64,000 nt of DNA from Datura wrightii (lineage: Eukaryota; Streptophyta; Magnoliopsida; Solanales; Solanaceae): positions 87,381,501-87,445,500 of the forward strand of contig JASDFA010000007.1 in assembly GCA_035772735.1 (NCBI GenBank), in the 5' to 3' direction. The translations under genes and the position numbers were made by a program. The notes below the pieces were generated by a model, which saw nothing but the letters and a program-made list of their open reading frames with translations, was not told the origin of the DNA and did not search any database. Below, in pieces: positions 11,535-23,837 of this stretch. How positions within the stretch are numbered: position 1 is the first letter of the stretch; every line of letters begins with the position of its first letter.

Positions 11535-13366
11535 CTACTTAAACAAGTACGGCTCATCCCAAATGTAATACCTGCAATCATGTCTCAACTTCTTTCTTTG
11601 CTGAGTCGCAGCCTCCGGTGGATAGACTCCACTTACCAGAAAATTCATAATGTCTGCATACCAAGGGATTTCAGCTTCCCTTATTTCCAAGAGTTGCTCA
11701 TCCGGGAACTCTTCCTTAATGCTGTCACCTTCCTTCACATGCAACCGGCTTTCCAATCGCGATAGGTGATCTGCTACTTGATTCTCGCTCCCCTTTTTGT
11801 CTCGAATCTCTAGGTGAAACTCTTGTAACAACAAGATCCATCTAATCAGCCTGGGCTTTGCATCCTTCTTGTTAAACAGATACCAAATCGCTGCATGATC
11901 GGTATACACCACTACTTTAGAACCCACCAAGTAGGACCTGAATTTATCAAACGCGAACACCAATGCTAGCATCTCCTTTTCAGTGACTGTATAATTGACT
12001 TGGGTTGCATCCAGTGTTTTGCTTGCATAATGAATGGAATGAAAAATTCTATTCCTCCGCTGCCCCAATACGGCTCCTATAGCCACATCGCTTGCATCAC
12101 ACATTAGTTCAAACGGTTGCTCCTAATCTGGAGAAATGAGAATAGGTGCTTCTATCAACTTCTATTTCAACTCCTCGAATGCTTTAACACAATCCTCATC
12201 AAACTCGAACGTCACCTCTTTTTCTAGCAACCTGCATATTGGTCTAGAAATTTTAGAGAAGTTCTTGATGAACCGTCTGTAGAACCCTGCATGTCCGAGA
12301 AAACTGTGAACACCCTTCACTAACACAGGTGGTGGTAGCTTTTAAATCACTTTGATCTTTGCACGATCGACTTCCAACCCCTTGAAAGACAACTTATGGC
12401 CAAGGACGGTACCCTCCTTGACTAAAAAATGACATTTCTCCCAGTTGAGTACATGGTTGGAGTCTTCACAATGAGCTAGCACCCTGTCAAGATTCTGCAA
12501 ACATGTAGCAAACGAATTACCGAAAATAGAAAAATCATCCATAAATACCTTGATGAGATCTTCCACCATATCGTGAAAGATTGTTATCATGCATCTCTGG
12601 AATGTGGCGGGTGCATTTCATAAACCAAATGGCATCCGCCTGAAAGCATATGTCCCATAAGGACATGTGAAAGTGGTCTTCTCCTGGTCCTCTGGTGCTA
12701 TGGCTATTTGGTTATAGCCAGAATATCCATCAAGGAAACCATAGTATTCTTGACCTGCCAACCTGTCCAATATCTGATCAATAAATGGGATAGGATAATG
12801 ATCTTTCCTCGTGGCCTGATTGAGCTTTCTATAGTCCATGCAAATTCGCCAGCCTGTGACTGTGCATGTAGGAATCAGCTCATTCTTCTCATTGGTGACC
12901 ACGGTCATCCCTCCTTTCTTCAGGACACACTGAACGGGACTGACCCATTCACTGTCTGACATGGGATAGACCACACCTGCATCAAGCCACTTGATCACTT
13001 CCTTCCTAACCACATCCTTCATCACCGGATTCAACCTCCACTGATGTTGTACAGTTGGCTTTTCTCCTTCCTCCATAAAAATTCTGTGTGTGCAAAAGGT
13101 TGGGTTGATCCCCCTAATGTCTGACATTTGCCAGCCATTGCTTTCTTCCGCCTCTTGAGAACCACCAATGCATCCTTTACCTGTGCCTCTGTCAATTCTG
13201 CGGAGATGATGACTGGCAAGGTGTCATCTTCCCCAAAAAATACATATTTCAAATGTGGAGGCAATGTCTTCAACTGCAGTTTTGGTGCTTCCTCAATAGA
13301 TGGTTTTGGAAATAGTTCCAAGGACTTCATCAATGGCTGAAAGTCTTGCTTCCTGAAATATACCAT
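11535..13366 (-). pseudogene. X reverse transcriptase and RNase H
   Basis: RT begins near 13366. Recognisable blocks are GWRICMDYRKLNQATRKDHYPIPFID-like and FLDGYSGYNQIAIAP (motif A, catalytic D) in 13127-12618, and VFMDDFSIFG (motif C, the F-M-D-D catalytic pair) in 12590-12342. RNase H follows in 12104-11535 with MCDASDVAIGAVLGQ, TVTEKEMLALVFA, VYTDHAAIWYLF and ENQVADHLSRLE. The segments lie in different frames and are separated by stops and small indels (near 12600 and 12110-12340). The catalytic residues therefore survive but no intact polyprotein can be made. Order and motifs fit Athila/Tat pol. Confidence 0.85.
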
Positions 13367-15655
13367 TTTGGTTCGTTCAACATTTTCACCATCTCATAAG
13401 TATTCCTGTCTCCAAAATTATCGGAGCCCATCAAAGCTCTCTCCAATGGATCTTGAGAATCAACAATCTGAAGAATTTCTTCCTGGTTTAGCACAGTGAT
13501 TGCTGATAGCTCCTCATAAATGGCCAGAAGCTTCATGGCCTTATACACATCAAACACCTCCACTTTATCATGCACTCGCATGGTTAGCTTCCCCGAAGCT
13601 ACATCAATCAATGCTCTCCCGGTTGCCAAGAAAGGACGTCCCAAAATAAATGAGACTTCTGCATCCGGCTCAAAATCCAATATAATAAAATCTACCTGAA
13701 AAATGAGGGAGCCCACTTGCACTAGCACGTCCTCCACAATGCCATCTGGTCTGGCCAAAGAACGGTCTGCTAACTGCAAGATCACTGTAGTTGGTCTAGG
13801 ACTGCCCAACCCCAGCTTCTTGAACATCGATGTCGGCATCAAGTTTATGCTCGCTCCCAAATCACATAATCCACGAGCTCAGATACTTTGCTCGATTGTG
13901 ATCTGAATGGTAAAGCTCCCAGGGTCCTTGAGCTTTGTTGGCAACCTGTTCTGTATCCGGAAAGTGCACTCCTCAGTAAGCGCCATCGTAGCATACTTCG
14001 TCAATCTGCTTTTATTTGCTACGATGTCCTTGATATACTTTTCATATTTTGGCACTCCCTGCAAAACATCAACCAAAGGTAAATTAATGTGTACCTGTTT
14101 CAGCACCTCCATGAACTTTTTAAAACAAGCTTCCTCCTTGTGCTTCTTTAATATTTGAGGGAAGTGGGTGGTGGTCTTTCTGCTTCAGCTGCCTTCTCCT
14201 TCCCCCTCTCATCATCATGTTCCCTATCTTTTTCCACTGCTCCTGATTGCTGAGGTGGTCTTTCTGGCTCCACCTCCCTGAGTTGTAATCCACTCCTTGT
14301 GGTCACTGCATTAACCTGCTTGGGATTTGGGTCAGTGTCACTCGGTAGTCCTCCTCTGGGCCTGGTGTTTTGAGCTCCAGCTAGTTGTCCAAACTAGTAC
14401 TCCAACACCTTTGTAGCTAACTGCTGATTTTTCATGTATGCCGCCAATTTCACATAATCAGCCTGTATTTGCACTTGGTTAGCTATCATTGTTTTGAACA
14501 TTTCCTCAATGTTGTTGGGTGGTGGAGGAGGTGCATTGGTTCCTCTGTATCGAGACTGATAATTCTGATGCCCCCCTTAATTTGTCTGCACACCCTGATT
14601 TGAACTTTGCCCTTGATGGCTATTACTACCCCAAGAGAAATTCGGATGATTCCTCCAATTTGAGTTGTAATTGTTTCCATACTGTTGGTTATTATTTCTC
14701 TGGACATTCCCAACAAAGTTTACTGAATCTGGATTTGCACCACAACACTCAGTTGAGTGTTCATTACTCCCACATACTTCACACCATACCTGTTGCACTA
14801 CATTTACTGGGGCTTGTGCTTGATTTAAGCTCATACTGCTGAAGTGGGTGTTGAGTTGATTTTGCAACGCAGCTATCTATGCAGCGATAGCTGTAAAACC
14901 ATTCACCTCAAAGACTCCTGCCGCTTTCCTTGTTCCTCCTCTTGAAGAGTCCGCATTACATTATGGATTTCCCTGTGAAATATGATTTAACAAAGTATAA
15001 ATCTCCTCATAAGTCTTTTCTAATGCCTGTCCCCCAGTTGCTGAGTCTAGCAAAATTTTTGTATGTGGCTCCAAACCCTCTATGAAAGTATGCACCAACA
15101 CATTGTTGGACTGGTGATGGTGAGGACAATCCCTTAACATCGATTTGAACCTTTCCCAAGCTTGATACATATTCTCACCCTCTCTTTGTTTAAAACTTAG
15201 AATCTGACTTCTAAGTCTTGCTGTTTTCCCAGATGGAAAGAATCATATCAAAAACTTTCTTGCAAGATCATCCCAAGTGGTGATAGAGTTAGGTGGTTCA
15301 GCTTTCAACCACCTTTTTTCTTCCCCCAATAATGAAAATGGGAATAATGTAAGCCTCACGTAGTCGGATGATACTCCAGAGGGAATGCAAGTGTCACTTA
15401 TCCCCAAAAAGTTTTGGAGATGTTGTTGTGGATCTTCATGAGGGAGACCTGTGAATTGCCCGCTGGTGTGCAAATACTGCACCATGTTCTGTTTAAGCTC
15501 AAACCTCCCTCCTGGCTCTGGTCTGCCAATACTAGATGTAACATTGTTAGCATGTGGGATTGCCACTTCGCGAACTGGCCTTGCTGCCATTTCCTTGGGC
15601 ACTAAAACTGCCCTCACAAGTGGTGGATTCTGTTGTTGCATAGGCTAAGATCAAG
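13330..15655 (-). pseudogene. X gag-protease
   Basis: Gag coding is visible from 15641 (QQQNPPLVRAVLVPKEMAARP...) downwards. It includes SGQFTGLPHEDPQQHL, GEEKRWLKAEPPNSITTWDD and the zinc knuckle CEVCGSNEHSTECC near 14770. The C-terminal conserved block LKQVHINLPLVDVLQGVPKY precedes the protease. The protease has GASINLMPTSMFKKLGLG (13860 on), the pepsin-like active site written D-L-G-A in related copies. Relative to Y and Z, about 165 bases at the start of gag are missing: the leader text jumps from 'gatcttagcct' straight to the QQQ codons. Stops and frameshifts occur throughout. Gag packages RNA; the protease would cleave the polyprotein. Confidence 0.8.
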
Positions 15656-15718
15656 TTGTCAGCACTTATATAGAATTTGTAAACTAACACTAAGAAAATA
15701 ATTTTACCAATTTTCAGT

Positions 15719-15735
15719 CCTTGGCAACGGCGCGA
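15719..15735 (-). other. X primer binding site (tRNA-Asp type)
   Basis: On the minus strand TCGCGCCGTTGCCAAGG lies six bases inside the LTR. It is a slightly mutated form of TGGCGCCGTTGCCGGGGA, which matches the 3' end of plant tRNA-Asp and is typical of Athila. Confidence 0.75.
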
Positions 15736-15741
15736 AAAACT

Positions 15742-16970
15742 TGTTCAGTGCTGTAGTGAATACACGCAAGTGCACGTGATCGAACAAGTACTAAAGTGGC
15801 TTATGTAAAGCCAAGTATCGATCCCACAGGGACTGAACTACGGTACTAATTAACTTAAACGTCAGTGACTATGTCTTTATGAATGCAGACAACCAATTAA
15901 ACAATATTTTGAGAGTTAAGTTTGCTAAGTAATAAAAATCTAAGTTAAGATTATAATTTGAGTCTGAATAATAGTAATGAGCAAGCTGAGGTTAAAACAA
16001 GCATGCAGGGAAGTAATTTATCAATTCAATTCAGCTAATCTTTTCTTCGGTTGCTAGTCAAGAATTATTGCCTATGGATTGGATCTTTTGAGTTCCATCC
16101 AATTAAGAATCATGAAACCTTAATCTACATTTCTGTGATAAAAGAATTTCATGCTCTATCCATACAATACCAATTCATTAATTGACTAATAAGACTTTCA
16201 GATATATTTCTATTCTGAATGTAAATCAATTCTCAATTTTCTAAACTAAGAAGAGATCATATCCTACCAATTCACATCTTTCCAATTTCTTTCCTTTTCA
16301 AAATCAAAATTGGATTTCTAGATATACATTAATATTGGACAAACATTAATGCAGTAAAAATATGAATTGATAGAACAACCATTGAAGAAAAGATGAAAAC
16401 TGAAATGAACAACAATTACATTCCACTACAATTGTTCTTAACCTCAGCAAGAAGTGAATTAGCCACTCATTTGTGGATTAAACATCATCAAATAAGTAGA
16501 ATTCATACAAACAATTGAGATTAAAGAGAAAGAGAAAGAGAAGAACCCTAGAATTTTCGTCCTCTCAACTTCCTGTAACCCACGTTCTTGCTCAACCAAG
16601 TCAGAATGTTTAAAATAAAACCTAAGTGTGCTATTTATACTCTTGAGAATTTTTCCCGGAATAACAAGCAACGTGGCATGGAGTGTATCGCGGAGCACTC
16701 CCTCCGTGCCACGGGGGTATCGCGGACCCTCACTGGAAGTCGACTCCTCAGCACTTTCACCTCAGCGTGGCACGGCTTGCATCACGGAGCTTTGCCTCCG
16801 TGCCACGGTACTATCGCGCACCTTCACTGGAACTTGACGTTCCAGGTAATTATACTCAACGTGACACGGAGTGCATCACGGAGCACTGCCTCCGTGTCAT
16901 GGAGGTAACGCGAACCTCCACTGGAAATTGCCAAAATTATTTCATCCGAGGTAGAATGCCTCTGCGATGG
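15742..16970 (-). repeat. X 5' LTR, truncated
   Basis: It starts (minus-strand end) GAACA at 15742 and is collinear with the 3' LTR. It stops at 16970, a position equal to about 5812 in the 3' LTR, so about 275 bases of U3 are missing. The palindromic units start at 16669, 16763 and 16857. A TATA box lies at about 16630-16642. Element Y begins at the very next base. Confidence 0.85.
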
Positions 16971-18477
16971 TGATCTTGGGCAGAATTATATGCCCAGGTG
17001 ATACTCAAATGCTTCCTTTCGTCTTTGTTATCTATCGTTATTTGTGCATTCTCATGTGATTTGTAGTTAAAATGTGAATTTATACTAACCAACATGATTA
17101 GTGTTGTTTTGCAGGTAAAATGGAATTTTTGGAAGCAAAGATACATGTTGGTAAAAATCAGGAATGGACTTGGAAGCAAGGAGGGGAAAAGGTCAAGGAA
17201 GAGCAGCAAAAATAAGGGCTCCGTGATGGATCCGTGTCACGCTGCCATCACGGAGAAATTCTGCCTTGGGTGATTTAATTTTGGCCATTTCCAGTGAATC
17301 CTTGCGTTACCTCCGTGACCCGGAGGCAATGCCTCGCGATGCAAATCGTGGGACGTTGAGTATAATTACCTGGGACATCAATTTCCAGTGTAGGTGCGCG
17401 ATTGCACTGTGACACATTGGCCAGGCTCCATGATGCAGGCCGTGGCACGCCAAGGTGAAAAGTCTAAGGAGCCAAATTCCAGAGAGGGTCCGCGATACCC
17501 CCGTGGCACGGAGGGAGTGCTCCGCGATACACTCCGTGCCACGTTGCTTGTTATTCCGGGAAAAATTCCCACTAGTATAAATAACACACTTAGGTTTTAT
17601 TTTAAACATTCTGACTTGGTTGAGCAAGAACGTGGGTTACAGGCAGTTGAGGGGACAAAAATTATAAGGTTCTTCTCTATCTCTTTCTCTTATATCTCAA
17701 TTGTTTGTATGATTTATACTCATTTGATGATGTTTAATCCACAAATGAGTGGCTAAATTCACTTCTTGCTGAGGTTAAGAACAATTGTAGTGGAATGTAA
17801 TTGTTGATCATTTTAGTTTTCATCTTTTCTTCAATGGTTGTTCTATCAACTCTTGTTCTTACTGCATTAACATTTGGACAATGTTAATGTATATCTAAAA
17901 AATCCAATTTTGATTTTGAAAAGGAAAGAAATTAGGAAGATGTGAATTGGTAGGATATGATCTCTTCTTAGTTTGTGAAAATTTAGAATTGATTTACATT
18001 CAGAATAGAAATATATCTGAAAGTCTTATTAGTCAATTAAGGAATCGGTTTTGTATGGCTAGAACATGAAATTCTTTTATCACAGAAATGTAGATTGAAG
18101 GTTCATGATTCTTAAGTTGGATAGGAGACGAAAGTTCCAATCCATAGGCAATAATTCTTGACTTGCAACCGAAGGAAAGATTAACTGAATTGTATCGATA
18201 AATTAATTCCCTGCATGTTCGTTTTAACCTCAGCTTGCTCATTACTATTGTTCAAACTCACTTTATAATTTTGTTTTAGATTCTTATTAATTAGTAATGC
18301 AAACTCTAAAAATCTTATTCATTTGGTTGTCTGCATTTTTAAAGATATAGTTCATTAACACTTAAGTTAATTATTACCGTAGTTCAGTCCCTGTGGGATC
18401 GATACTTGGCTTACTTAAGCCATTTTACTACTTGTTCGACCACGTGCACTTGCGTGTAGTCACGGAAACACCAAACA
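16971..18477 (+). repeat. Y: 5' LTR of an Athila-like element, plus strand
   Basis: It begins TGATCTTGGGC exactly at 16971 and ends AAACA at 18477, 1507 bases. It is homologous to the X and Z LTRs. Palindromic modules lie at about 17219-17545, a CCGGGAAA (E2F-like) site at about 17556-17563, and TATAAATA at 17576-17583. It is followed by a primer site and gag. Because it starts at a precise LTR end inside X's LTR, it looks like a true insertion. The preceding five bases are GATGG (16966-16970). Confidence 0.85.
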
Positions 18478-18483
18478 AGTTTT

Positions 18484-18502
18484 TGGCGCAGTTTCCGGGG
18501 AC
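18484..18502 (+). other. Y primer binding site
   Basis: TGGCGCAGTTTCCGGGGAC is a two-base variant of the tRNA-Asp-type site, six bases after the LTR end. Confidence 0.75.
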
Positions 18503-18608
18503 TGGAAATTGGTAAAATTGTTTTCTTAGTGTTAGTTTACAATTTCTATATAAGTGCTGACAACTTGATCTTAGCCTGTCTTTTCCAGATATTTAATTTT
18601 GTCGAACA

Positions 18609-19821
18609 CTGGCAAGAGACGAGTTGGTGGATTCATACATAGAGCTGAAAAGACAATTTCATCGTCAAAGAAGGGAAGCTCTAGAGAAAAATCTACAGTT
18701 GCTCAGACAGACAATCCTGGAGCAACAACAGAATCCACCACTTGTGAGGGCAGTATTAGTGCCCGAGGAAATGGCAGCTAGGCCAGTTCGCGAAGTGGCA
18801 ATCCCACATGCTAACAATGTTACATCAAGTATTCGCAGACCAGAGCCAGGACGGAGGTTTGAGCTTAAACAGAACATGGTGCAATTGCTGCACACCAGCG
18901 GGCAATTCACAGGTCTCCCTCATGAAGATCCACAACAACATCTCCAAAACTTTTTAGAGATAAGTGACACTTACATCCCCGCTGGAGTATCATCCGACTC
19001 ATGAGGCTTACATTATTCCCATTTTCATTATTGGGGGAAGCAAAGAGGTGGTTGAAAGCTGAACCACCTAACTCTATCACCACGTGGGATGATCTTGCAA
19101 GAAAATTTCTGATACGGTTCTTTCCATCCGAGAAAACAGCAAGACTTAGAAGTCAGATTCTAAGTTTTAAACAAAGAGAGGGGGAGAATCTGTATCAAGC
19201 TTGGGAAAGGTTCAAATCATTGCTAAGGGATTTTCCTCACCATCACCAGTCCAATGATGTGTTGGTGCATACTTTCATAAAGGGTTTGGAACCCCACACA
19301 AAAATTTTGCTAGACTCAGTAGCTGGGGGATAAGCATTAGAAAAGACTTATGAGGAGCTGTATACTTTGTTAAATCGTATTTCGCAAGGAAATCCAGAGT
19401 GGAATGCGGACTCTTCTAGAGGAGGAACAAGGAAAGCGGCAGGAGTTTTTGAAGTGGATGGTTTTACAGCAATCGCTGCACAGATAGCTGCATTGCAAAA
19501 TTAACTCAACACCCACTTCAGCAATATGAGATTAAATCAACCTCAAGCCCCAGTTAATGTAGTGCAGCAGATTTGGTGTGAAGTATGCGGTAGTAATGAA
19601 CACTCAGCTGAGTGTTGTGGTGCAAATCCAGATTCAGTGAACTTTGTTGGGAATGTACAGAGAAATAATCACCAGCAGTATGGCAACAACTACAACTCGA
19701 ATTGGAGGAATCATCCGAATTTCTCTTGGGGTAGTAACGCCATCAGGGGCAGAGTTCGAATCAGGGTGCGCAGAGAAATCAAGGAGGGCAGCATAATTAT
19801 CTAAGCAGAAATCATCCCCCT
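18609..19821 (+). pseudogene. Y gag (3' truncated)
   Basis: The frame opens at a CTG (18609) in the context ACACTGGCAAGA, with no ATG before it; an in-frame TAA lies 15 bases upstream. The protein reads LARDELVDSYIELKRQFHRQ, then PVREVAIPHANNV and SGQFTGLPHEDPQQHL. A small deletion shifts the frame near 19000. TAA codons replace glutamine codons near 19331 and 19502. The zinc knuckle CEVCGSNEHSAECC is present near 19580-19622. The copy ends abruptly around 19821, where the sequence switches to the minus-strand copy W. It encoded the capsid and nucleocapsid part of an Athila-like Gag. Confidence 0.8.
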
Positions 19822-19832
19822 TTCTGGTTCAG
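19815..19832. other. Head-to-head junction of Y and W
   Basis: Left of about 19821 the sequence is plus-strand gag (…aaatcatcccc). From about 19827 it is the minus-strand gag-protease linker of another copy. The boundary lies in a short C/T run (cccccttt) that both parents could supply, so the exact base is ambiguous. Confidence 0.7.
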
Positions 19833-21401
19833 CCTCCTTTTTCTTCCCCCTTTCATCACTTTTCTCCCTCTCAACTTCTGCTGCTCCAGATTGTTGAGGT
19901 GAACCTTCTGGTTCCACCTCTTTAAGCTGCAAACCACTCCTTGTGGTCACTGTATTCACTTGCTTGGGGTTGGGATCCGTGTCGCTCGGGAGTCCTCCTC
20001 TAGGCCTGGTGTTTTAGGCTCCAGCAAATTGCCCAAATTGATACTCCAGTGCCTTAGTAGCTAACTGGTTGTTCTTTACCTCGGCTGCCAATTTCACATA
20101 GTCAGCCTACAATTGAGCTTGGTTAGCTATCATTGTCTTGAACATCTCCTCAATGCTGGGTGATGGTGGTGGAGGAGGTGCATTGTTGCTTCTATATTAT
20201 GCCTGATAGTTCTACTACCCTCCTTGATTCCTCTGCGCCCCCTGACTCGAACTTTGCCCTTGATGGTTGTTGCTAGCCCAAGAGAAATTCGGGTGATTCC
20301 TCCAGTTGGAATTGTAGCTGTTGCCATACTGTAGGTGGTTGTTCCTCTGTACATTTCCCATAAAGTTCACTGAATCAGGATTTGCTCCACAACACTCAGC
20401 TGAGTGCTCACTACTCCCGCACACTTCACACCAAATCTGCTGCACTACATTCACTGGGGCTTGAGTCTGGTTCATGGTCATGTTACTGAAGTGGGTGTTG
20501 AGTTGATTCTGTAACGCAGCTATCTGTGCAGCAATAGCTGTAAAACCATCCACTTCTAGGACTCCTGCTGCTTTCCTTGTTCCTCCTCTTGACGAATCAG
20601 CATTCCACTCTGAATTTCCCTGCGAAATACGATTTAACAAGGTATACAGCTCCTCATAAGTTTTCTCCAATGCTTGTCCCCCAGCTGCTGAGTCTAGCAA
20701 GATTTTTGTGTGGGGTTCCAAACCCTCTATAAAAGTGTGCACCAGCACATCATTAGATTGGTGATGATGAGGACAATCCCGCAACATAGACTTGAATCTC
20801 TCCCAAGCCTGATACAGATTCTCTCCCCCTCTCTGTTAAAAACTTAGAATTTGACTTCTAAGTCTTGCTGTTTTACCGGATGGAAAAGATTGTATCAAGA
20901 ATTTCCTTGCAAGATCATCCCACGTAGTAATAGAATTAGGTGGCTCAGCTTTCAACCACCTCTTGGCTTCTCCCAAAAGTGAAAATGGGAACAATGTAAG
21001 CCTGACATAATCTGATGACACTCCAGCGGGGATGTAAGTGTCACTTATCTCCAACAAATTTTGGAGATGTTGCTGTGGATCCTCATGAGGGAGACCTGTG
21101 AACTGCCCACTGGTGTGCAGCAATTGCACCATGTTTTGTTTGAGCTCAAACCTCCCTCCTGGCCCAGGTTTCAGATGCTAGATGTGACATTGTTAGCATG
21201 TGGGATTGCCACCTCGCGAACCGGCCTGGTTGCCATTTCCTCGGGCACTAACATTGCCCTTACAACTGGCGGATTCTGTTGTTGCTCCATGATTGTTCGT
21301 CTGAGCAACTGCAGCTTTTTCTCTAGAGATTCTCGCCTTTGACGATGAAATTGTCTTTCAGGCTCTAAATATGAGTCCACCAGCTCCTTGTCTCTTGCCA
21401 G
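19827..21401 (-). pseudogene. W gag
   Basis: Read leftwards from a CTG (21401-21399, context ACACTGGCAAGAGAC) it encodes LVDSYLEPERQFHRQRRESL, PVREVAIPHANNV, the conserved FTGLPHEDPQQHLQN block (21132-20836) and GGQALEKTYEELYTLLNRIS. A CEVCGSSEHSAECC zinc knuckle follows near 20440-20400. Beyond it comes the Q-rich tail and the start of the linker to protease, cut at about 19827. Frameshifts (near 20835 and 21170) and stops break it. Protein differences from Y (for example PVVRAML versus PLVRAVL) show it is a separate element, not an inverted copy of Y. Confidence 0.8.
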
Positions 21402-21504
21402 TGTTCACAGAAATTAGTATTTGCAAAATACGGGCTAAGACCAAGTTGTCAACACTAAGAAGAAATAATAAACTAACACTTAAGAAAAATTTACCAATTG
21501 CCAG

Positions 21505-21522
21505 TCCCCGGCAACGGCGCCA
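21505..21522 (-). other. W primer binding site
   Basis: On the minus strand TGGCGCCGTTGCCGGGGA, the perfect tRNA-Asp-type site, six bases inside the LTR. Confidence 0.85.
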
Positions 21523-21528
21523 AAAACT

Positions 21529-22950
21529 TGTTCAGGCTATATGTGATGGGTATATAGCTACACGCAAGTACACGTGGTCGAACAAGTAGTAAAGTGGCTC
21601 AAGTAAGCCAAGTATCGATCCCACAGGGACTGGGCTAGGGTAACAATCTACTCAAGTGTCAATAAACCTTAACTCTAAAAATGCAGACAACAGTGTTAAG
21701 AAAAGTTTGGTATTTTGGTTTCTAATTTTATACTAATTATAAAACGAATATACAATTTGAGTCTGAACTATAAGTATGAGAATGCTGAGGTTAAACGAAC
21801 ATGTAGAAAAACAAATCATCAATACAATTTGGTTAATCTTTTCTCCGATTGCTAGTCAAGAATTATTGCCAATGGATTAAAACTCTCGTATTTAACCCAA
21901 CTTAAGAAGCAATAACCGTCCACCTACATTTCTGTGATAAAACGAAATTCATGTTCTAGCCTTAAAAAATCGATTCCTTAATTGACTAATACGACTTTCA
22001 GGTATATTTCTATCCTGAAGGTAAATCAATTCTCAATTTTCCCAAACTAAGAAAAGATCATATCCTATCAATTCACAACTTTCCAATTTCTTGCTCTCTC
22101 GAGTGAAATCGGACTTTTTAGATATACATTAACATTGGCCACACATTAATGCAGTAAGAACAAGAATCAATAGAACAACCATGAAAGAAAAGATGAAAAA
22201 CCAATTGATCAATAATTACATTTCAATACAATTTATTCTTAACCTCAGCAAGAAGAGGATTTAGCCACTCATTTGTGGATTAAACATCGTTAAATGAGTG
22301 TTAATCATACAAGCAATTGAAATAAAGAAGAAGGAGATAGAGAAAAACCCTGAGATTTTCGTCCCCTCAACTACCTGTAACCCACGTTCTTGCTCCACCA
22401 TGTAAGAATTCTTAAAAATGAACATAAGTGTTCTATTTATACTTGTGGAAATTTTTCCCGGAATAACAAGCAACGTGTCACGGAGTGCATCGCGGAGCAC
22501 TGCCTCCATGACACGCCACCGACGCGGACCCTTACTGGAATTTAGTCGTCCAGGTACTTAGGCCCAACATGGAACGGCGTGCAACGTGGGGCTAGGTCAA
22601 CGTGCCACGGCCCCAATGTGCACCTCCACTGGAAATAGGAATAATCTCACCATCCAGGTAGAATGCATCCGCGATGGCAGCGTGACATGGCTCCATCGCG
22701 GAGCCCCTTTAATTTGTGCCTTCAAGTGCTTTTTCCTTTGCTAGCGTCCGAGTCCAATCCCGATCTTTCCCAACATGCATCTTAGCTCCATAACTTTATA
22801 TTTTTTCTGCAAAACAAAGCTAATCATGTTGGTTAGTATAAATTCGCATTTTATTACAAATCACATGAGAATGTATATACATCAATAGATAAACAAGGCA
22901 AAATTGACACATTTGAGTATCACTTGGGCATATAAATTTGCCCAAGATCA
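21529..22950 (-). repeat. W 5' LTR
   Basis: On the minus strand it runs TGATCTTGGGC (22950) to CCTGAACA (21529), 1422 bases. It contains palindromic modules at about 22465-22710, a TTTCCCGG site near 22455, and a TATA box at about 22433-22443. Its right edge abuts Tekay LTR sequence (ATATCTAAGC), which is T2's 5' LTR. Confidence 0.9.
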
Positions 22951-23628
22951 ATATCTAAGCATGTTCCAAAGCCGAGTTGACTCATTGTTCAGTTTTACTC
23001 ATGAGTATCAGATTTCAGCTTTGAGTAAATCGATTCAGTGATGATCTTAGGTTATGTTATGTTATGATGAAATCATGATTTCAGAAAAAATGCATGCAAT
23101 CCCTACTCTCAAACTCTTAATGTTTATGTTTTGCATTATGCATTGTCTTTAAATGATTTTACTTGCTTTAGTGGTTTTACTTACCTTGCATACTCGGTAC
23201 ATTCCACGTACTGACCGCATACTCTATGCTGTATCGTTTCATGATACAGGATTCGACTCTCAAGCTCAGCCCCGTTCATAGGCAGTCTTCGGAGTTAGCA
23301 TCGTACATTGTTGGTGAGTCCTCATCTCTCGAGGACTAGTCTTATTCAGATTTCCTATATGTATTTTCAGTTTTAGTTTTATTGAGTTAGTTAGGGTCTT
23401 GTCCCATCTACTCGTCATGTTTAGAGGATTTTCAGACAAAATATGTATTCAGCTTCAGATTGTGTATTCTGATGTTATGTTTAAGTTAGACTTTTTCTAT
23501 GATTATCTTGTTGATTATTCAGTTTTTGTTGATCGAGTTAGATGTATGCTTATGCCATGGGTCAACTTGGGGTGTCTTGGGGATCCTTGTCCCGTGTTGT
23601 GGTCCGAGCCTCTATTCGGATTGTGACA
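22951..23628 (+). repeat. T2 5' LTR, 3' part only
   Basis: It corresponds base for base to about 42973-43290 of T2's 3' LTR and continues to the LTR end TGTGACA at 23628. The first two thirds of the LTR are missing to the left of W. The loss fits the deletion that also joined Y to W. Confidence 0.85.
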
Positions 23629-23632
23629 AACT

Positions 23633-23646
23633 TGGTATCATAGCAA
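23633..23646 (+). other. T2 primer binding site (tRNA-Met type)
   Basis: TGGTATCATAGCAA follows the LTR end after four bases, a near match to the initiator tRNA-Met site TGGTATCAGAGC used by many plant gypsy elements. Confidence 0.8.
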
Positions 23647-23837
23647 TAGGTTTGAAGTGTCCTAGGGTGTCTGAAAGCCTCATTAAGTAGAGTCTTTTTA
23701 ATGGGTGTGAAGCGCGCCACACTTATGATGAAGAGGCTACAAGATATTTAGTAAATGTTTCCTTCTTTCATGATCTATGTCGTGCGATGAAAAGTCTCCC
23801 TATCCTTCTAACTCGTGCTATTCGCGATTGCAGAATC

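Larger units (their letters stand above)
4584..16970 (-). mobile_element. X: Athila-like Ty3/gypsy element, minus strand, pol present
   Basis: Read on the minus strand the order is 5' LTR (16970-15742, truncated), tRNA-Asp-type primer site, gag, protease, RT, RNase H and integrase. Then follow a stem-loop, palindromic modules, ORF2, an internal purine tract, the terminal polypurine tract and the 3' LTR (6087-4584). The left terminus TGTTC follows GATGG (4579-4583), the expected 5-base target copy. The right partner is missing because the 5' LTR is cut where element Y starts. All ORFs carry stops or frameshifts, and gag has lost its N-terminal coding part. X is the template that shows what Z has lost. 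Confidence 0.85.

Noticed and set aside
15414..15605. Open frames on the strand opposite the gag genes (for example here, 12708-12959 and 24019-24288)
   Set aside because: They are shadows of the conserved gag or pol frames on the other strand, with no recognisable motifs.
16971..22950. A single palindromic element, or autointegration product
   Set aside because: The two arms are different copies (different LTR ends and gag residues), so joining of two elements by deletion fits better.
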